A stretch of DNA of 64,000 nucleotides from Cohnella sp. GbtcB17 (lineage in GTDB: Bacteria > Bacillota > Bacilli > Paenibacillales > Paenibacillaceae), in contig NZ_JAGXJW010000004.1 of the NCBI RefSeq assembly GCF_019091135.1, positions 62,001-126,000 on the forward strand, in the 5' to 3' direction. The notes beneath the pieces are model-generated. The model was not told the origin of the DNA and did no database searches. It saw nothing but the letters and a program-made list of their open reading frames with translations. Position numbers and translations under genes: made by a program. Positions within the stretch are counted from its first letter, which is position 1. Every line of letters begins with the position of its first letter. This document shows, in pieces, positions 62,311 to 64,000 of the stretch.

Positions 62311-64000
62311 ATGATAGACAATGGAGCTAGCCAATGGGCACTAAGGATTTTGAGACTGGCATGTTTTGCATTCATCGGCAGCGTAATGATCGTCCTTCTG
62401 CCTACGAAACCTGCAGCAGCGGCAGATACCTATATCTACAACGCAACCGTAGGTACGGACAGCTTGAATCGCAGCTTGCCTTTGAATACCGATACGGGGA
62501 ATGCCAAGGCGAACCGTTACGTCGGCATGTTTTATTTTCTCGCTTCAAGTTTTGATATCGGTCCTTATGACATGGAGTTTTTATACAGAAAATATCCGGA
62601 TTCCGTTTTCGATAATCGAAGACCGGAATGGGGAGGCGTGGGAACGAATCATTTTTGGGGGAATCCGCTATATGGGTATTACGATCACAACGATCCTTGG
62701 GTCATACGCAAGGATTTGCAGATGCTTGGAGAGGCAGGAGTCGATTTTATCGTATTCGATACGACCAATGTACCGACCTACGATACGGTGCTCAAAAGTC
62801 TGCTTGACATTATGCAGGAATTGTACGATCAAGGCGCCCCCGTTCCGAAAATAGCCTTTTATACCAATACCGATTCCGGTAGCGCCATGGAGTATATTTA
62901 TGACCGATATTATAAAGCCGGCGCTCCGGACAGACACCCCGATCTTTGGTTCAATTGGAGATCCAAGCCCCTGATCGTTGGCGTCTCCAGTCAAGCCTCA
63001 ACTGCCGTATCCAATTTCTTTACGATCAAAGAATCGCAATGGCCGACAGAAGCGCCAAAAAACAACGGCTTTCCATGGATTGACTTCGTAAGACCTCAGC
63101 AAGTCTATAATTATAACGGACAAAAAGAAATCATGACCGTATCTCCCGCCCAAAATTCAGGCTCCCTTTTATTCAGCGATAATGCGTTTTTTGGATTACC
63201 GAATACTTGGGGGCGAGGTTATCATAACGGGACGCACGACGATAGCTTAGATGCCGTCAACTCGGGATACAATTTTATCGAGCAATGGAACAATGCGATC
63301 GCTCAAGATCCCCCAATTGTATTTGTCACGGGATGGAACGAATGGATGGCCGGCATTTGGGATGGTATCGGCAATCGCAAAGTGAACGCATATGATGGTG
63401 CAACCATGGCGTACAGTCGCGATATTCAACCCATGAAGGAGGGCTTTAAAGACAATTACTACATGCTTCTTGCTAAATATATTCGACAATATAAAGGCTA
63501 TAACGCGATGCCTGTGCCAAGTGCGGATAAAACCGTCACGATCAATACGGATTTCTCGCAATGGAACGATGTTTCGCCAGCCTATAAAGACTATACGGGA
63601 GACACGGCGGCGAGGGATTACAGAGGCTATGGCGCGCTCTATTTTAAAAACAATTCCGGTCGTAACGATATCGATGTGATGAAGGTGGCCAAAGATTCGA
63701 CCAACCTTTTTTTCTATGTGAAATGCGTGGCGAATATTAGCTCTTATACCGACTCTTCATGGATGCGACTGTTCATCAACACGGATGGAAATCCGACAAA
63801 CGGCTGGAATGGATTCGACTATGTAATAAACCGGACGGGCGTAGGTGCCGGCACGACCACGCTTGAACAAAGCACCGGGGGATGGAATTGGTCGTCTGTA
63901 GACTCCAATATTAGCTATAGCATATCCGGTAAAGAAATGATGATTCGAATACCGAGAAGCGATCTGGGACTTACGAGCGATCCTGTCAACATCGCATTCA
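62311..64000 (+). CDS. Secreted GH71/GH99-like glycoside hydrolase (partial, runs off window)
   Basis: The frame is open from ATG 62311 to the window end (563 codons, no stop), so the C-terminus is missing. Signal peptide: LRLACFAFIGSVMIVLLP with likely cleavage at AAA-D (~residue 38). The next ~360 residues look like a TIM barrel of the GH71/GH99 or WbsX-like kind: GYYDHNDPWVIRKDLQMLG, AGVDFIVFDTTN, PKIAFYTNT and FVTGWNEWMAGIW (a possible catalytic Glu). From ~410 a beta domain resembling CBM9 begins (INTDFSQWNDVSPAY, RLFINTDGNPTNGWNGFDY). GAGAGGGGAATC lies upstream as ribosome binding site. An extracellular alpha-glucan- or mannan-degrading role is possible; substrate unknown. Confidence 0.75.
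   Translation, partial: MIDNGASQWALRILRLACFAFIGSVMIVLLPTKPAAAADTYIYNATVGTDSLNRSLPLNTDTGNAKANRYVGMFYFLASSFDIGPYDMEFLYRKYPDSVFDNRRPEWGGVGTNHFWGNPLYGYYDHNDPWVIRKDLQMLGEAGVDFIVFDTTNVPTYDTVLKSLLDIMQELYDQGAPVPKIAFYTNTDSGSAMEYIYDRYYKAGAPDRHPDLWFNWRSKPLIVGVSSQASTAVSNFFTIKESQWPTEAPKNNGFPWIDFVRPQQVYNYNGQKEIMTVSPAQNSGSLLFSDNAFFGLPNTWGRGYHNGTHDDSLDAVNSGYNFIEQWNNAIAQDPPIVFVTGWNEWMAGIWDGIGNRKVNAYDGATMAYSRDIQPMKEGFKDNYYMLLAKYIRQYKGYNAMPVPSADKTVTINTDFSQWNDVSPAYKDYTGDTAARDYRGYGALYFKNNSGRNDIDVMKVAKDSTNLFFYVKCVANISSYTDSSWMRLFINTDGNPTNGWNGFDYVINRTGVGAGTTTLEQSTGGWNWSSVDSNISYSISGKEMMIRIPRSDLGLTSDPVNIAF

Overview
The window looks like chromosomal DNA of a GC-rich, spore-forming member of the Paenibacillaceae (Paenibacillus/Cohnella type). 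The basis is strong AGGAGG-type ribosome binding sites, frequent TTG/GTG starts, a FapR-regulated fabH, YesM/YesN-type two-component genes beside Lpl-type sugar ABC transporters, and spore-surface glycosylation genes (CotSA-, CgeB- and SpsI-like). No rRNA, tRNA, CRISPR array or prophage was seen.

Region 1 (1-6.4 kb): end of a MocR-like regulator, an AraC regulator, an intergenic repeat array beside an IS1595-like transposase relative whose catalytic residues look degraded, psd, a CotSA-like glycosyltransferase and mntH.

Region 2 (6.5-36.2 kb): very GC-rich and probably devoted to the spore surface. It opens with a 1999-residue protein made of about 165 decapeptide repeats. Next come glycosyltransferases of several folds (GT2, GT-D), an RmlA/SpsI-like nucleotidyltransferase, three small paralogous helical proteins and a small basic protein. 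An island with an SLH-domain protein and a 2014-residue secreted PKD/propeller protein follows; it carries a sharply AT-richer segment across both genes. Then come two tandem CgeB-like proteins, a GT4 enzyme with a hyper-arginine tail, a dehydratase/reductase/2-epimerase set fitting synthesis of a UDP-N-acetyl-6-deoxy-L-hexosamine, another SDR and a GT2. Several otherwise unrelated enzymes here share an N-terminal basic stretch followed by a glycine-aromatic tetrad repeat (G-aromatic-x-x). I read this as a common localisation tag; it is the most novel observation in the window.

Region 3 (36.3-39.6 kb): fabH with a clear promoter and FapR operator, a ManD-type enolase-superfamily dehydratase, and a rearrangement junction where an N-terminally deleted SDR abuts the last part of a ricin-type lectin gene on the other strand.

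Region 4 (39.7-64 kb): carbohydrate utilisation. A YesN/YesM two-component pair is divergent from a run of eleven + strand genes: ABC permeases, binding lipoprotein, secreted glycoside hydrolase-like protein, GH78-like rhamnosidase, class III aminotransferase, alanine dehydrogenase, FGGY kinase, amidohydrolase, fucose/arabinose isomerase-like protein and Gfo/Idh/MocA oxidoreductase. The aminotransferase/alanine dehydrogenase pair inside a sugar operon suggests use of an amino-containing sugar with pyruvate recycling. An ADP-ribosylglycohydrolase-family protein, an AraC regulator and a secreted GH71/GH99-like protein (cut by the window end, with a cre site upstream) complete the window.
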